From positions 62,001 to 126,000 of the forward strand of contig RBZT01000656.1 of the NCBI GenBank assembly GCA_003693705.1: a stretch of DNA of 64,000 nucleotides, written 5' to 3'. This DNA is from Polymyxa betae. Taxonomy: Eukaryota; Endomyxa; Phytomyxea; Plasmodiophorida; Plasmodiophoridae. The position numbers and the translations under genes were made by a program. Shown piece after piece: positions 54,610 through 64,000 of the stretch. Below the pieces are notes generated by a model. The model was not told where the DNA came from, did not search any database, and was given only the letters and a program-made list of their open reading frames with translations. Position 1 is the stretch's first letter. Each line of letters opens with the position of its first letter.

Positions 54610-56488
54610 TTAAAGCAATAGACGGAATGGATCCTCGCAATATCGCTTGAAGGCCTGCAGCCATTGAGCGCCCACCGCCCCATCGATGATTCGATGATCG
54701 CAGGACAACGTCGCCTGCAGCACCATCGCTTGTTTCCAGCTGGCGTCGGTTCCTGCGACGATCGTGGCCTCAACATGACCCAATGCTAGAATGGCGGCCT
54801 GGCTTGGGACAATGATAGCTGAGACCTGGCTAACGCCGGGCTCCTGCATGTTCGAGATCGTGAACGTCGCCTCGGATACGGGACCTTCATTCGACCTCGA
54901 GGCGGCGATCTCACGAAGGCCTTTCTGATCGGCATCTTGGACGACATACGTGAGAAGGCGACCGTCGTCGTTGGCCGCTTGAACGCCGATATCGACGTAC
55001 TGGAACTGGCGAATCGAGTCGCCATTCCATCGGCTGTTCACGATCGGGATATCTTTCATGGCAGCCGCCGACGCCTTCACGATGAAATCGCGCAGCGAGA
55101 TCGGGCTGTCTTTAGATTGCGACGCGACGAGCTTCAGGATGGCGTCGGCGTTGATTTTTGTGGTTAAGTAGTAATGAGGGATCGTCTGCTTCGATACAGC
55201 GGCGGCTTCCGCATCGAGATTTCCAACAGTAGCTGCAGCGACGCCTCCCGATTCCAGAAACGCCTCGACGTCACGAGCAACGATTCGATTGTTTTGTCCT
55301 GTTGGCGTTATCTGCTTGATATCAAGGTTGTTCTCGGCAGCGATCTTCCTCGCATATGGGCTGGCGAACACTCTTCCACCTTGGGGTGCTGAAGGCGACG
55401 GCTTCGATGGCCGAGCTCTTGAAGGTTGTTTTGGCGGCGCGGACGGCGTGCTCGGCGCTGTTGATGGTTTCGCTGGGGCGGTCGTCTTGGCGGCAGCTGG
55501 CTCCGAAGCGGGAATGAAATCATGGAAGGCTTCGATGGCGCTCTCAGCATCCACGAGAACGGCGATCGGTTGGCCGACTTCAATATCGGGTTGGTTGGCG
55601 TCGATGAGGATTTTAGCGATGAATCCGTCCTCAAGCGATTCTGTTACAGACCTCAGCAAAACGCATCTCGAATCAACACGAATAAAAATACCGAAATCGA
55701 CGGTGGCTTTGTCGGTCTCAACTTGAGCGATCACATCACCAACCTTGACAGCATCTCCTTTCTTCTTCAGCCATTTGGCGATTTGCCCTTTCGTCATTGT
55801 CGGACTCAACGCCGGCATCGTTAACACCTGATGCGGTGGAAACGACTCGGTCGACTTCGTCGACTGATCGGCAACGGTCGTGTCGGCGTCTTTCGCCTCA
55901 CCGCCGATATCGCTAACCGAGAAGCTCGCGAATTTCGACACATCGGATTCGTCTTCGACCATGATGCCAAGAACCTGAAACTTGATGAGAAAATGAGCTT
56001 CAAAATCAGGCCGAAATCGATCACATTGCCAACGTTAATATCAGTTGTGCCCTGCTCAACGAATTGTTTCGCGAGATAACCCTCCTCTTGAGCCTCTATA
56101 GAAATGCTCAGAACAGGGCTGTCTCAGGCGATGTTGTAAATTTACCGAAATCGACGGTGGCTTTATCTGTCTCGATCTCAGCGATCCTATTCACAGGTGT
56201 GAGCTAATCGCCATCATATCACCTGTTAGATACCAACTTGTCACCGGGACTGATTTTATCGCCAATCTTCTTGCTCCAGGACGCCAGTCCTCCCTTTGTC
56301 ATGGTCGGGCTCAGCGCAGGCATCCGAATCTCCAGGTATTCAGGCCCTATATAAACGTCATCATCCGCAAAACCACCGGATTGACCAGGCAGAGTACATT
56401 GGCTGGCGAATCGGAGCCCGAATCTCACGAATCGGAGCGGTGTCATGCAACGATACATGATCGATGAGCGTCCTGATAAGAGAATCAT
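54610..56488 (-). CDS. DLAT: Dihydrolipoamide acetyltransferase, E2 of pyruvate dehydrogenase
   Basis: E2 forms the core of the mitochondrial pyruvate dehydrogenase complex. An Arg-rich, acid-poor N terminus (YRCMTPLRFVRFGLRF) looks like a presequence. Two lipoyl domains follow, each with MPALSPTMTKG and the ETDKATVDF lysine site. Next are an Ala/Pro linker, an E3-binding domain (SPYARKIAAENNLDIKQI) and the catalytic domain with TIPHYYLTT, SLRDFIVKA, FTISNM and the SCDHRIIDGA active site. A 51-nt intron right after the second ETDKATVDF is a multiple of three and lacks stops, so it appears translated in the open frame. The start could be 56488 or the Met at 56458. Confidence 0.9.
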
Positions 56489-56950
56489 CTATCGACTTTG
56501 AATTATCTGACGATGAGAAGTCGCGGACTACCGCGTCTCTATCAACATAACGAGGTTTTTACAGGACCATTAATGCAGGCTCTGTGTCATTTTGGATTTT
56601 AGACCAGACTGACTAGGTGTTGGGATAGATCAAATGGCAACGGCATTGTAGGATGGGACGTTCAAACGTTTCAAAGGTCTCCTAAAAATCGCAATTTCGT
56701 TCGCCGGTTTTGATCTTTGGATCCCAAGATCGAATTGTAAGATGGATTTATCGCCAGTTTAGATAAAAAGTATTTTAGGAGTACATAAAATCATTCCCGT
56801 TATGAACAGCCTCTGCAGCGTTTCTACTGATTTATACAGTGAGCAGAGAAAGAACAAAAATGCGTCACTGCGCACTAAAAAACAATTGCGCGGCGACCTG
56901 ATTTTTTGCTGCGGTTTCTGTCAAATCTTGTCTGGGCTAAATTTGGAGCC
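56489..56950. promoter_or_regulatory. Divergent promoter region of PDH E2 and DPH5
   Basis: These 462 bases separate two genes transcribed away from each other. The sequence holds AT-rich stretches near 56760-56800 but no clear repeat or RNA. Confidence 0.35.
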
Positions 56951-57819
56951 ATGTTGTACATTATCGGTCTGGGCCTAGCAGATGAACGTGATATCACAGT
57001 GAAAGGACTAGATGCGGTCAGAAGCTGCTCACGAATCTATCTCGAGGCATACACGTCGATTCTTGGAGTCGATAAGACCAAGCTTGAGCAGTTCTACAAC
57101 GTGCCCGAGGTAATCGTTGCTGATCGCGAGATGGTCGAATCCAACTCCGATATCATTCTGGATAACGCCGATCAAGAAAACGTGGCATTCTTGGTCGTTG
57201 GCGACCCGTTCGCGTACTTTATTGCTTTCCGCCTCTTGCTTCTAGTTAACAATAGTGCAGGGCTACGACGCATACCGACTTGCTGCTTAGAGCTGCCAAA
57301 GAGAAGAGAATTAAAGTCCAAACGATCCATAACGCATCGGTTATGAATGCGATAGGTGCTTGTGGACTTCAGCTCTATCAGTTCGGACAGACGGTCTCGA
57401 TTCCATTCTTCACCAAGACCTGGCGCCCAGATTCGTTCTATTCGAAGATCAAAGTCAATGCTGACGCCGGCTTCCATACACTCTGTCTGTTAGATATCAA
57501 AGTCAAAGAGCAGAGTGAAGAGAACCTGCTTCGTGGCCGTCTGGTCTACGAGCCGCCGCGATTCATGACCGTTAACCAGGCGTTAGAGCAGCTGTTGGAG
57601 GTCGAAGCGAAATACCAGCAGGGCGTCTGTACGGAATCGACGCGAGCGATCGGCGTCGCCCGTCTTGGCGCCGACGATCAGGTCATGATATACGGGACCG
57701 TCGGCGAGCTGTTACGCTGCGACTTTGGCAAGCCGCTTCATTGTCTGGTGATCATTGGGCAAACGCACGTAATCGAGGACGAATTCTTAGAAAGCATTCG
57801 TGTCAATACAGCTAAATGA
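56951..57819 (+). CDS. DPH5: DPH5, diphthine methyl ester synthase
   Basis: DPH5 methylates the diphthamide precursor on elongation factor 2. The sequence begins [16 protein letters not shown] and has [27 protein letters not shown] across the intron, [55 protein letters not shown] and [10 protein letters not shown], all diagnostic. One intron lies at about 57213-57264 (donor GTACTTTA, acceptor GTGCAG); the second exon is otherwise one open run. About 275 residues, standard length. Confidence 0.93.
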
Positions 57820-57941
57820 AATCAAATCGAGAAAAAAACAGAAAGTTTTCTTGACACACGGAGTTATTTTGGTGTTACTGTATCGAGTTATCCCTTTTTA
57901 TTATCATTTGAGCCATTTCGGGTTCGTGATCATCGGTTGTC

Positions 57942-58360
57942 ATGTCGACGTCCTTTATTGGACGGGTGTTCAGCACTAAAATGAAGAAGACCATCATGGT
58001 GCTGGTCAACAGATATACGGTGCACCCATTGTTCAAGAAGCGGGTGCGGTCGACGAAAAAGTTCATGACGCATGATCCAGGTTGGGACAACGCTGCTCGC
58101 TGATAGATCGTCGAGTTTAATTTTTTATTTTAGAAGGACAGGCAGCCGTCGGCGATATGGTTCTGATCAAGTCTTGCCGCCCATACAGCAAACGGAAAAC
58201 CTTTGAGCTGAAAGAGATCTTGAAGCGATCGCCCGAGTTCCTCTACCAGGAAGAGCTGCGGAAAGCGTCGCTCGCTGCAAGCGCTTCACAGACGATTACG
58301 AATGGCGACGCCGCCGCAGAGAGAGCACAGCCAATAGATGCTAAAGATCTGTCCGCCTGA
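57942..58360 (+). CDS. MRPS17: Mitochondrial small-subunit ribosomal protein uS17m
   Basis: The first exon begins MSTSFIGRVFSTKMKKTIMV, has RYTVHPLFKKRVRSTKKF and ends HDP. A GT-AG intron follows, and the next exon continues EGQAAVGDMVLIKSCRPYSKRK. This is the bacterial-type S17 OB fold (GxVxxxKMxKT, HPLYKKYVRRSKKY, VGDxVxIxECRPxSKxK). The C terminus has an extra helical tail. The minus-strand frame at 57875-58090 is its shadow. The start at 57942 gives the usual N terminus with no long presequence, which is common for uS17m. Confidence 0.88.
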
Positions 58361-58399
58361 TAAAATTGTATAGCTTGGGTCTTCCCATATAGAAAATCT

Positions 58400-59500
58400 T
58401 CATAGACCAGCCATTGCTACAATTAGATCAGCGATCTTTGCATACGTGTCTGCTCCGATCATCTTCAACTGTTCAGTAAGCGATCCTGATCTGAACAACT
58501 GATAGATTAGAAGCAGATTGTTTCCGGTTCTGTTTCTGTAGAGGGCGTGATGAAGCATGGCGAAGTGTTCAGCGTCTTGTTCAGCCCATTCATCCAATTG
58601 GAGCTCTTGCAACGTTCGGTTCGCCTTCAACATGTGCTCGAGATATTCCAATAATGTTGTCGGGTGAGGATTCTGCCTCAGATCGACAGCACGAAGTATT
58701 CTATTGTCGGCCAGCGCTTCAATGAAACCAGCAACATCGTCGGCGCTCTCTGCGCAGGAGAATAGATCGAGCTGTTCCAATGATGATTGAAGTCGGATAG
58801 CATTGGCGAAGGCATTCATGCCTGCCGATCCTATCGGATTCGACCCGAGACTCAATCTAACCACAGACGAGGTCGACGAGCACGAACGAGCTAAAGCGAT
58901 CGCTCCCCGAGCTTTGACGTTGTTGTCAGAAAGGTCCAAGGCCGATATGGTGAAGTTCAATTCCAGCGCCGATGCTAATGCTGCGACACCATTATCAGCT
59001 ATGTGATTGCTAGATAGGTCGAGCTCTATCAATGTCTCATTATGTCTTAGTGCTAAAGCCAATATACAGCAGTCAGCATCGGTCACATTACAAGAGCGTA
59101 GACGAAGTTTGCATAGCGTCCCGTGTGTTCGTATTGTACCAGCTAAAGCTTCAACGAGACGCCCTGACGCTGGATTCCCGGATAGGTCCAAGTATCTCAG
59201 GGTGGATGATTGTCGAAGGCCATTGGCGATCGCTTCCAGTCCATCCGATGTGAATCGGTTGTAGCCGATTTCCAGGTGCGTCAGCGAGGCGTTCTTGCGA
59301 AGGCAACGTACGAGATCGTTGCAGACCACATCGGTGAGACGGTTATGGTTCAGATTCAGTGTCTGAACGCGAGTATTGGTGCAAAGAGCTCGGGCCAAGG
59401 TGATGATCTGGCGGTCGCCCAGTAGCTGCTTGCTAAGGTCGACGTTCAATGTCGTATCGAGCTTCGGCAAAACTTCATCGATCGAGCGAATCACGATCAT
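58400..59500 (-). CDS. Ribonuclease-inhibitor-type leucine-rich-repeat protein
   Basis: One exon encodes about 366 residues made of at least nine LRRs of the RNase-inhibitor type, about 28 residues each. Examples are VQTLNLNHNRLTD, LTHLEIGYNRF, LRYLDLSGNPA, LIELDLSSNHIADNGVAAL, ISALDLSDNNVKARGA and VRLSLGSNPIGSAGM. No NACHT, kinase or membrane segment is attached. Such proteins are protein-binding scaffolds, common in flagellate and amoeboid protists. The frame opens further upstream (59575, TTG); I chose the ATG at 59500. It lies head to head with the DPBB gene, 198 bases apart. Confidence 0.75.
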   Translation of the reverse strand: MIVIRSIDEVLPKLDTTLNVDLSKQLLGDRQIITLARALCTNTRVQTLNLNHNRLTDVVCNDLVRCLRKNASLTHLEIGYNRFTSDGLEAIANGLRQSSTLRYLDLSGNPASGRLVEALAGTIRTHGTLCKLRLRSCNVTDADCCILALALRHNETLIELDLSSNHIADNGVAALASALELNFTISALDLSDNNVKARGAIALARSCSSTSSVVRLSLGSNPIGSAGMNAFANAIRLQSSLEQLDLFSCAESADDVAGFIEALADNRILRAVDLRQNPHPTTLLEYLEHMLKANRTLQELQLDEWAEQDAEHFAMLHHALYRNRTGNNLLLIYQLFRSGSLTEQLKMIGADTYAKIADLIVAMAGL

Positions 59501-59698
59501 GACATCTGCAAAGACGACGAGCTGCCAAGCAGCCTGCCGACAATCTGAGATTTTTCTACAGCAAGATATTAGCAAGCGTATTTGGGGTAAATTAAATAAA
59601 TTTTATCCAACCGATGAGTCAACACTTAACCTGCACAAAATGACGTCATTCTAACAACAGTTCGAACAACTACAAACATATTTAACAGATCTAAATCC

Positions 59699-60448
59699 AT
59701 GCAGGTCCACGCTCTAATTATTATACCCATTCTGGTATCAGCATTGGCATTTGCAAATCAATGCCGACTTCGTCCATTCCATCTTCAAGATCAGATCTAT
59801 GGCTCCTGCCCCGATTTCGCCGGTTTGTCGCCCAAGAACGAATCCAACTATGCGATCGCTGCTGGTCCCTTCCCATGTGGCTCGTGTGTTCGAGTCTCAT
59901 ATCAGACTCGCCAGCTCTATCTGATCGTTGTCGATTCGACATCATCACCCGGGCTGGACCTCCATCTCGACCCGATGGTGAAGCTGTCTCGCTCTGCAGA
60001 TCCTTCTATGCTGATTCAAGGCCTGATTGGCTGCCAAGCAGATGTCGTACCTTTGGAAATGTGCAATCCGGACACCGGACGTACCCAAGGTGGCGATATC
60101 GCTGGGCAGACAGCAATTGGAGGTCAGCGACAAATACCACAGCAGCCTTGGATGAATCCAGGGCCCGGGCTTGGACAGATCAATGCCCAGAACGCATTCA
60201 AAGCGCAGCAGCAATTCCAGCCAAATAGCCAATTCGGAGTGGGTGGCGGCTGGCAGCAGCAGCAACAGCAGCAGGCGAAGCCAGTACAGCAGCAGCAGCA
60301 GGCGAGCCCAATGCAACAGATGCAGCAACAGCCGTCATGGCAGTTTCCAAATGGTCAAGACAGTCAGCAGATGAACAGGATGCAGCAGATGCCTCCCAAT
60401 GCTCCAATGTTCCTGCGGCGAAAGACTCAGATTCGGGTCTATGACTAA
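59699..60448 (+). CDS. Secreted double-psi beta-barrel protein with Gln-rich tail
   Basis: A single exon encodes 249 residues. A signal peptide (HALIIIPILVSALAFANQ) precedes a small Cys-containing domain: CRLRPFH, YGSCPDF, GPFPCGSCVRVSY, LYLIVVDSTSSPGLDLHLDP, then IGCQADVVPLEMC. The CGSCVRV / VVD / LDL.P pattern is that of RlpA-like double-psi beta-barrels, seen in expansin-like and cerato-platanin-like proteins. The second half is Gln-rich with CAG/CAA runs (60255-60400) and WQQQQQQQ. The catalytic Asp of expansins is not clear. A cell-wall or extracellular-matrix role is inference. Confidence 0.6.
   Translation: MQVHALIIIPILVSALAFANQCRLRPFHLQDQIYGSCPDFAGLSPKNESNYAIAAGPFPCGSCVRVSYQTRQLYLIVVDSTSSPGLDLHLDPMVKLSRSADPSMLIQGLIGCQADVVPLEMCNPDTGRTQGGDIAGQTAIGGQRQIPQQPWMNPGPGLGQINAQNAFKAQQQFQPNSQFGVGGGWQQQQQQQAKPVQQQQQASPMQQMQQQPSWQFPNGQDSQQMNRMQQMPPNAPMFLRRKTQIRVYD
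60255..60400 (+). repeat. CAG-rich low-complexity tract
   Basis: This tract encodes the polyglutamine-rich tail of the preceding secreted protein. Runs of CAGCAG alternate with CAA and ATG. The matching antisense frame is an Ala/Leu-rich artefact. Confidence 0.7.
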
Positions 60449-60988
60449 AGACCTTCGTTATGATATATTCTATAGTGCGAATTCATACTGATTACTGATT
60501 AATATTGACACAATTTCTTAGCGCTTCTATAGATTTAACACTTCTGCCAGCATTTCTACTTTATTTGCCGTTTGATACAGTAGAACAGATCCTCGACCGT
60601 GAATGAAAGAAAATTCAGCCTTGAAACAGAATCCTTGAAATGTAATCGACTTAAAGCGGCTGCAGAGGGGCTCTAAAAGCAGCAGAGTGAATGCTAGGTG
60701 CAGCCAATGGAAAGGCAACAAATTTTGACTCCAAAACGGCTGCGTTAAGTTTGATCATTCTTAAACAGCGCTTTACTATCCGTGATCGGGATCCTCAATG
60801 GTTTATGGAACACATTATCCGCTTTTGCACTCCAAAGCAGTAAAGCAGAACACAGATGTTTCTTTGAGATGAGCAACAGCTTGCGGACCCGTGCATGACC
60901 GCATTAAACTGGCGCTGCACTAAAATGTGAACGCCGCGGCTACGCTCTACACGAGTTATCTGTTACTGACGGAGTTTTTGGCGACTGC

Positions 60989-61192
60989 GGTCCCCGAAAC
61001 AGAGCCCCGAAATGCGTCGGCGCTGGTACCCGAGATTCCAACAGAGTCGAAATCGGCCAACTGCATGTAAAATATTCGTGGATGCCAATGACCGATATGG
61101 AGCGTTGCTTTCCTGCCATAAGTGACAATATTTCAGTCTGCTGTTAGACGTCGGGTACTTTATGCGTAGTCTGATTTCTTGGTCCCCGAAAC
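60989..61192 (+). promoter_or_regulatory. Direct repeat GGTCCCCGAAAC upstream of the cyclin gene
   Basis: The 12-mer GGTCCCCGAAAC occurs exactly at 60989-61000 and 61181-61192. The second copy ends 7 bases before the cyclin ATG. Two identical copies in one short promoter suggest a transcription-factor site. The rest of 60449-61199 shows no gene. Confidence 0.35.
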
Positions 61193-61199
61193 GCCCACC

Positions 61200-62238
61200 A
61201 TGAGGGCGACGCAACAGCACCTTAACTGCAGTACAGCACCGCTAAATAATTATGTTGTTGTTGGACCAGCGCCCATCGATTATAGGCCGCCATATCCTCA
61301 ACGACCTCTGATCAGACCACCACCTGGGCTCCCTGCTCCAATCCATGCCCCTTTAAACGTCTTGACAACCGGCTGGGCAATGCCCATGGGCTACTATCAA
61401 AATCACCGGCAGGCTTCCATCCCACGATCAACAGCACATAAGGCGCCGTGCAAAGCCAAGCCGTATACGGATTGTTTAGACAGTTTCGAAGCGATCTTGT
61501 TGCAGCGCGAACGTGACTACGTCGTTTACAACCCGAATGCAAAGTTCATCGAGTTTCGGATCGTGCTGATTCAGTGGATGCTGAACATCTACGAAGAGTA
61601 TGAGATGCACACGAAAACGATAGCGATTGCCTGCAACTTGCTTGACCGAGTATTATCAGCAGAGGACGCGCCCATGAATGAATGTCAGCTGGTGGCGCTG
61701 TGCTGTATAATGATAGCAGGTCAGATTAGATAGGCTCATGCCTGGATACTATCCCGCTTATATTTTCATAACAGCCAAGCTCGAGGAGACCATCGATCAA
61801 ACTCCGTTATTCGAGGAGCTACTGCAATACACGACCGGCGGGTATTCCAAACAAGATGCCATTAAGATGGAACAGAGCATCTTGGGCTCTCTCCGTTGGA
61901 ATCTGAATGCAGTCACTCCTATTGACTTCATTGATATCCATATGGAGAGGGTCAGAGCTGACGAACATGTGCAATACATCCCTGAAGATCTTCAGCAACT
62001 ACACCGGGTCATAAAGATTCGTCAGCAGCAATTGCTCGAGCTAGTGCTGAACGATTACGCCTTCAATCAATGGCGTCCTTCAGTGATTGGCGCCTGCATA
62101 TTCGCAGCGAGCAGGATTATTATTGATCTAGTTCCTAGATGGCCTTCCTTCAACTCTCCATGTGACGATATCAGCGATCTCGCTAGATGCATTCAATATC
62201 TAATCACCAAGTTCGAACATGCGTATTGTAGCATGTGA
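61200..62238 (+). CDS. Cyclin (A/B-like)
   Basis: After a Pro/His-rich disordered N terminus of about 90 residues comes a two-part cyclin box. Seen are FRIVLIQWMLNIYEEYEMHTKTIAIACNLLDRVL (represented by IQWMLNIYEEY and AIACNLLDRVL) and, after a short intron at about 61720-61771, AKLEETIDQTPLFEELLQY, YSKQDAIKMEQSILGSLRWNLNAV and PIDFIDIH. The MRAIL motif of classical B cyclins is replaced by VLIQWM. The ATG at 61200 has a strong CCACC context. A mitotic or transcription-type role cannot be fixed from sequence; the box resembles A/B/D-type more than C/T-type. Confidence 0.75.
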
Positions 62239-62349
62239 TCGCTGTATCATTTACTGTTCTAACCTTATTTATTTGTCCACCTACTTCAGGAAATGATATA
62301 CGAGCAAAACCGAAATTTGTGTGTGTGTTTGTTGATAGCTAGCGCAGGC

Positions 62350-63870
62350 TCAGATGTTGGAATCTGGTGCAATGAATGGACGTATCTGCCTGATAGATGT
62401 CACCAGCCTCTGATATTCGGAATGATGGTTGGCGCTAAGGGCATCAGGGACTTCAGCCCAAACCACCATTAAACTATCGACAATGCTTTCAACCATAGTC
62501 ACAGCCAAGAACATCATCGCGAATCCGATAGAATACGAAAGAGTTACAACCATCGCAATATACGAGTGCCCTCCGATTAAGAAGTAGAAAATGCTTCCGA
62601 TAACAACCCTAGTCGCATATCAGTGAGACCACGTGCGTCATTATGGACGAGCGCGCTCTTACCCAAAAAGGCCACCGATCGAGGCTGAGGCCCAAACCAC
62701 GACATAGGTGAAGTTGTAGTTGACAAATACATCAACGGCACGAGTTCGAAGCAGTGTGCTAGTTTTTTCTACAGCAGAGCAGAAATCGACGCCCTGTTAG
62801 GATTCATTGATCCAATTTGATAAAGGCCGATAACGTACCCAAACTGCAACGTAGCTGAAAGCGAATCTTGTGACGAAATTCGATGAGTATTCCAGAATTC
62901 CAAAAATGCACGCTGCCAAGCAAGACCCTGGAGCGCCAGTTTGCACAGATCCTTGAGCCAGTATCCGCAATGTCTGCGCTATGGCAATCGCCAATGAACC
63001 GAAACAGATAGACCCGAAGCGGGTTTTGAAGATTTGAGCCGCATCAGCGGATAATTCGAAACTGGATTGTGGCGTGAAATACCACGAGGAGAGGACACTT
63101 CCGCTCATAACATAGATGACACTGATGGTGACGTTCGCTGCCCAGATTTGATTGATAAACATCAGAAGGATAAACACTAGTGAACTGGAGCTGCTAATTG
63201 CAACCAGCCAGATAACACTATACAGGATCAATGCGGACTGAGCGATAAACACTGTTCGTATTAAGAGATTCGATCGTTGGCAGCCGAATGAAATTTCCAG
63301 CAAAACGGAAGTGAAATCTAATCCTATTGAAAAATCTCAATCAATGAAAACATGATCTTCAGGATCAGACATACTGTGTCGCATAGACAGATACAAAGCG
63401 CCAGCCGCAGTGCAACAAAACACTGCAATAATAGCAGAGTACCATATGCCATGAGCTGACGAGATAAGCCCAATGCCACTCCATAGTAAGATGTTGACAG
63501 CGGTAGAGAATCCGATTATGTTGGGCGAGAATTGCGGTCGCGACATCATCGCGATCCATACGAACCCGAAGAGTGCAGAAGCATATGCACACAATACCAA
63601 AGCAACGACGGCGCTGAAAGGAACATCGCAGATATTCAAGATCTGATTGCGATGGCAGACTGAACCTCCAAACAGATTGATGATGGCTGCTAGACACACA
63701 ACAGCAACGCTGGCAGCGAAAATTACAGTCCAGATGACACCATGGACTTTGAACTGGCTGCTATCAGGCGGACCCAAACGATTCGCTTCGTCAGCTTGCG
63801 GCGGGCTAGAACTTGGCGCTGGCTCGGGCCCGCGATCACTTTGAGCCAGAAGGCTCTCGGTGTCGGCCAT
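62350..63870 (-). CDS. Choline-transporter-like protein (CTL / PNS1, SLC44 family)
   Basis: This is a multi-pass plasma-membrane protein. The first exon holds a polar N terminus, then VIWTVIFAASVAVVCLAAI and several helices. Later exons carry the family core: NVTISVIYVMSGSVLSSWYF, RFGSICFGSLAIAIAQTLRIL, ACIFGILEYSSNFVTRFAFSYVAVW and the tail VESIVDSLMVVWAEVPDAL. The order and the SWYF, FGSICFG and YVAVW motifs define CTL/PNS1. Introns lie near 63320, 62790 and 62580. Length about 460 residues. Choline transport is known for animal members; here it is assumed only. Confidence 0.85.
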
Positions 63871-64000
63871 GTCTCAATTCGTACGAATGATCAAGCGCAA
63901 AGGAAACGAAAAGGTCTAACAGGATTACTGTAAGGGTGCGCAGCCCGACTTATTACGATTATGATCTTTGACTTAGTACCATAGAGCTCCTGGAGCATAG
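63871..64000. promoter_or_regulatory. 5' region of the CTL gene
   Basis: These 130 bases lie upstream of the CTL start at the window edge. No motif is recognised. Confidence 0.25.

Noticed and set aside
57875-58090. Minus-strand small membrane-like ORF
   Set aside because: The plus strand holds the first exon of uS17m with diagnostic motifs across the same bases.
60198-60407. Ala/Leu-rich minus-strand frames opposite the Gln-rich tail
   Set aside because: Antisense of CAG repeats gives Leu or Ala runs by default.
1-64000. Bacterial genome, CRISPR array or prophage
   Set aside because: Spliceosomal introns and nuclear-pore, signalosome and SAGA genes show a eukaryotic nucleus; no spaced direct repeats were seen.

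Overview
The window is nuclear DNA from a compact, intron-containing unicellular eukaryote. I recognise about 30 protein genes by conserved motifs across intact splice frames. They include COP9 signalosome, nucleoporin, mRNA-cleavage, GPI-anchor, CST-complex and mitochondrial-ribosome genes. Genes lie on both strands, mostly a few hundred bases apart. Nearly every gene is cut by very short GT-AG introns; those I could place exactly are about 41-61 nt, usually with a CTAAC/CTGAC-like branch site close to the 3' end. TGA, TAA and TAG all end genes, so the code looks standard. A PG-rich (SHIPPO/STPG) gene suggests a cilium or flagellum. An AP-5 mu subunit and a SYP7-type SNARE suggest a lineage outside the best-studied fungi and animals. 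I cannot name the organism. One 6-N assembly gap lies inside a 5S rRNA gene.

Layout. 0-4.3 kb: SLC19-type vitamin transporter, then PIG-Q/Gpi1. 4.4-8.4 kb (-): DNA2 nuclease-helicase. 9-10 kb: CSN6. 10.5-16.6 kb: a NUP205/NUP192-type scaffold nucleoporin. 17-23 kb: small membrane and secreted proteins, mitochondrial ribosomal mL46 and a tandem cyclic-nucleotide-binding protein, plus two unresolved minus-strand genes. 23.9-27.3 kb: CPSF2 and a MoaB-like (FLAD1-like) gene that meet tail to tail with overlapping stop codons. 27.3-31.7 kb: an accessory block with a truncated gene, a Copia-type gag relic, two inverted LTR-like copies, a perfect 21-bp-arm palindrome and an unidentified spliced gene. 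31.8-36.8 kb: AP-5 mu, a glycosyltransferase-like gene, and an arginine deiminase followed by a degenerate pentein-fold paralogue. 37.8-42.3 kb: PUB-domain protein, SETD3-like methyltransferase, SYP7-type SNARE. 42.7 kb: 5S rRNA. 43.2-48.5 kb: STN1, ADA2, GPAA1. 48.6-64 kb: SHIPPO protein, RRM protein, Cys-rich secreted protein, severin-type gelsolin, PDH E2, DPH5, uS17m, LRR protein, Gln-rich secreted DPBB protein, cyclin and choline-transporter-like protein.

Shared pathways. PIG-Q and GPAA1 act at the first and last steps of GPI anchoring. DNA2 and STN1 both serve telomere and lagging-strand maintenance. mL46, uS17m and PDH E2 are mitochondrial. Adjacent head-to-head pairs such as PDH E2/DPH5 and LRR/DPBB probably share promoters. 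I see no operon logic, CRISPR array or bacterial insertion sequence. Exon boundaries were deduced by eye from reading frames and family motifs, so outer coordinates are firmer than internal ones.
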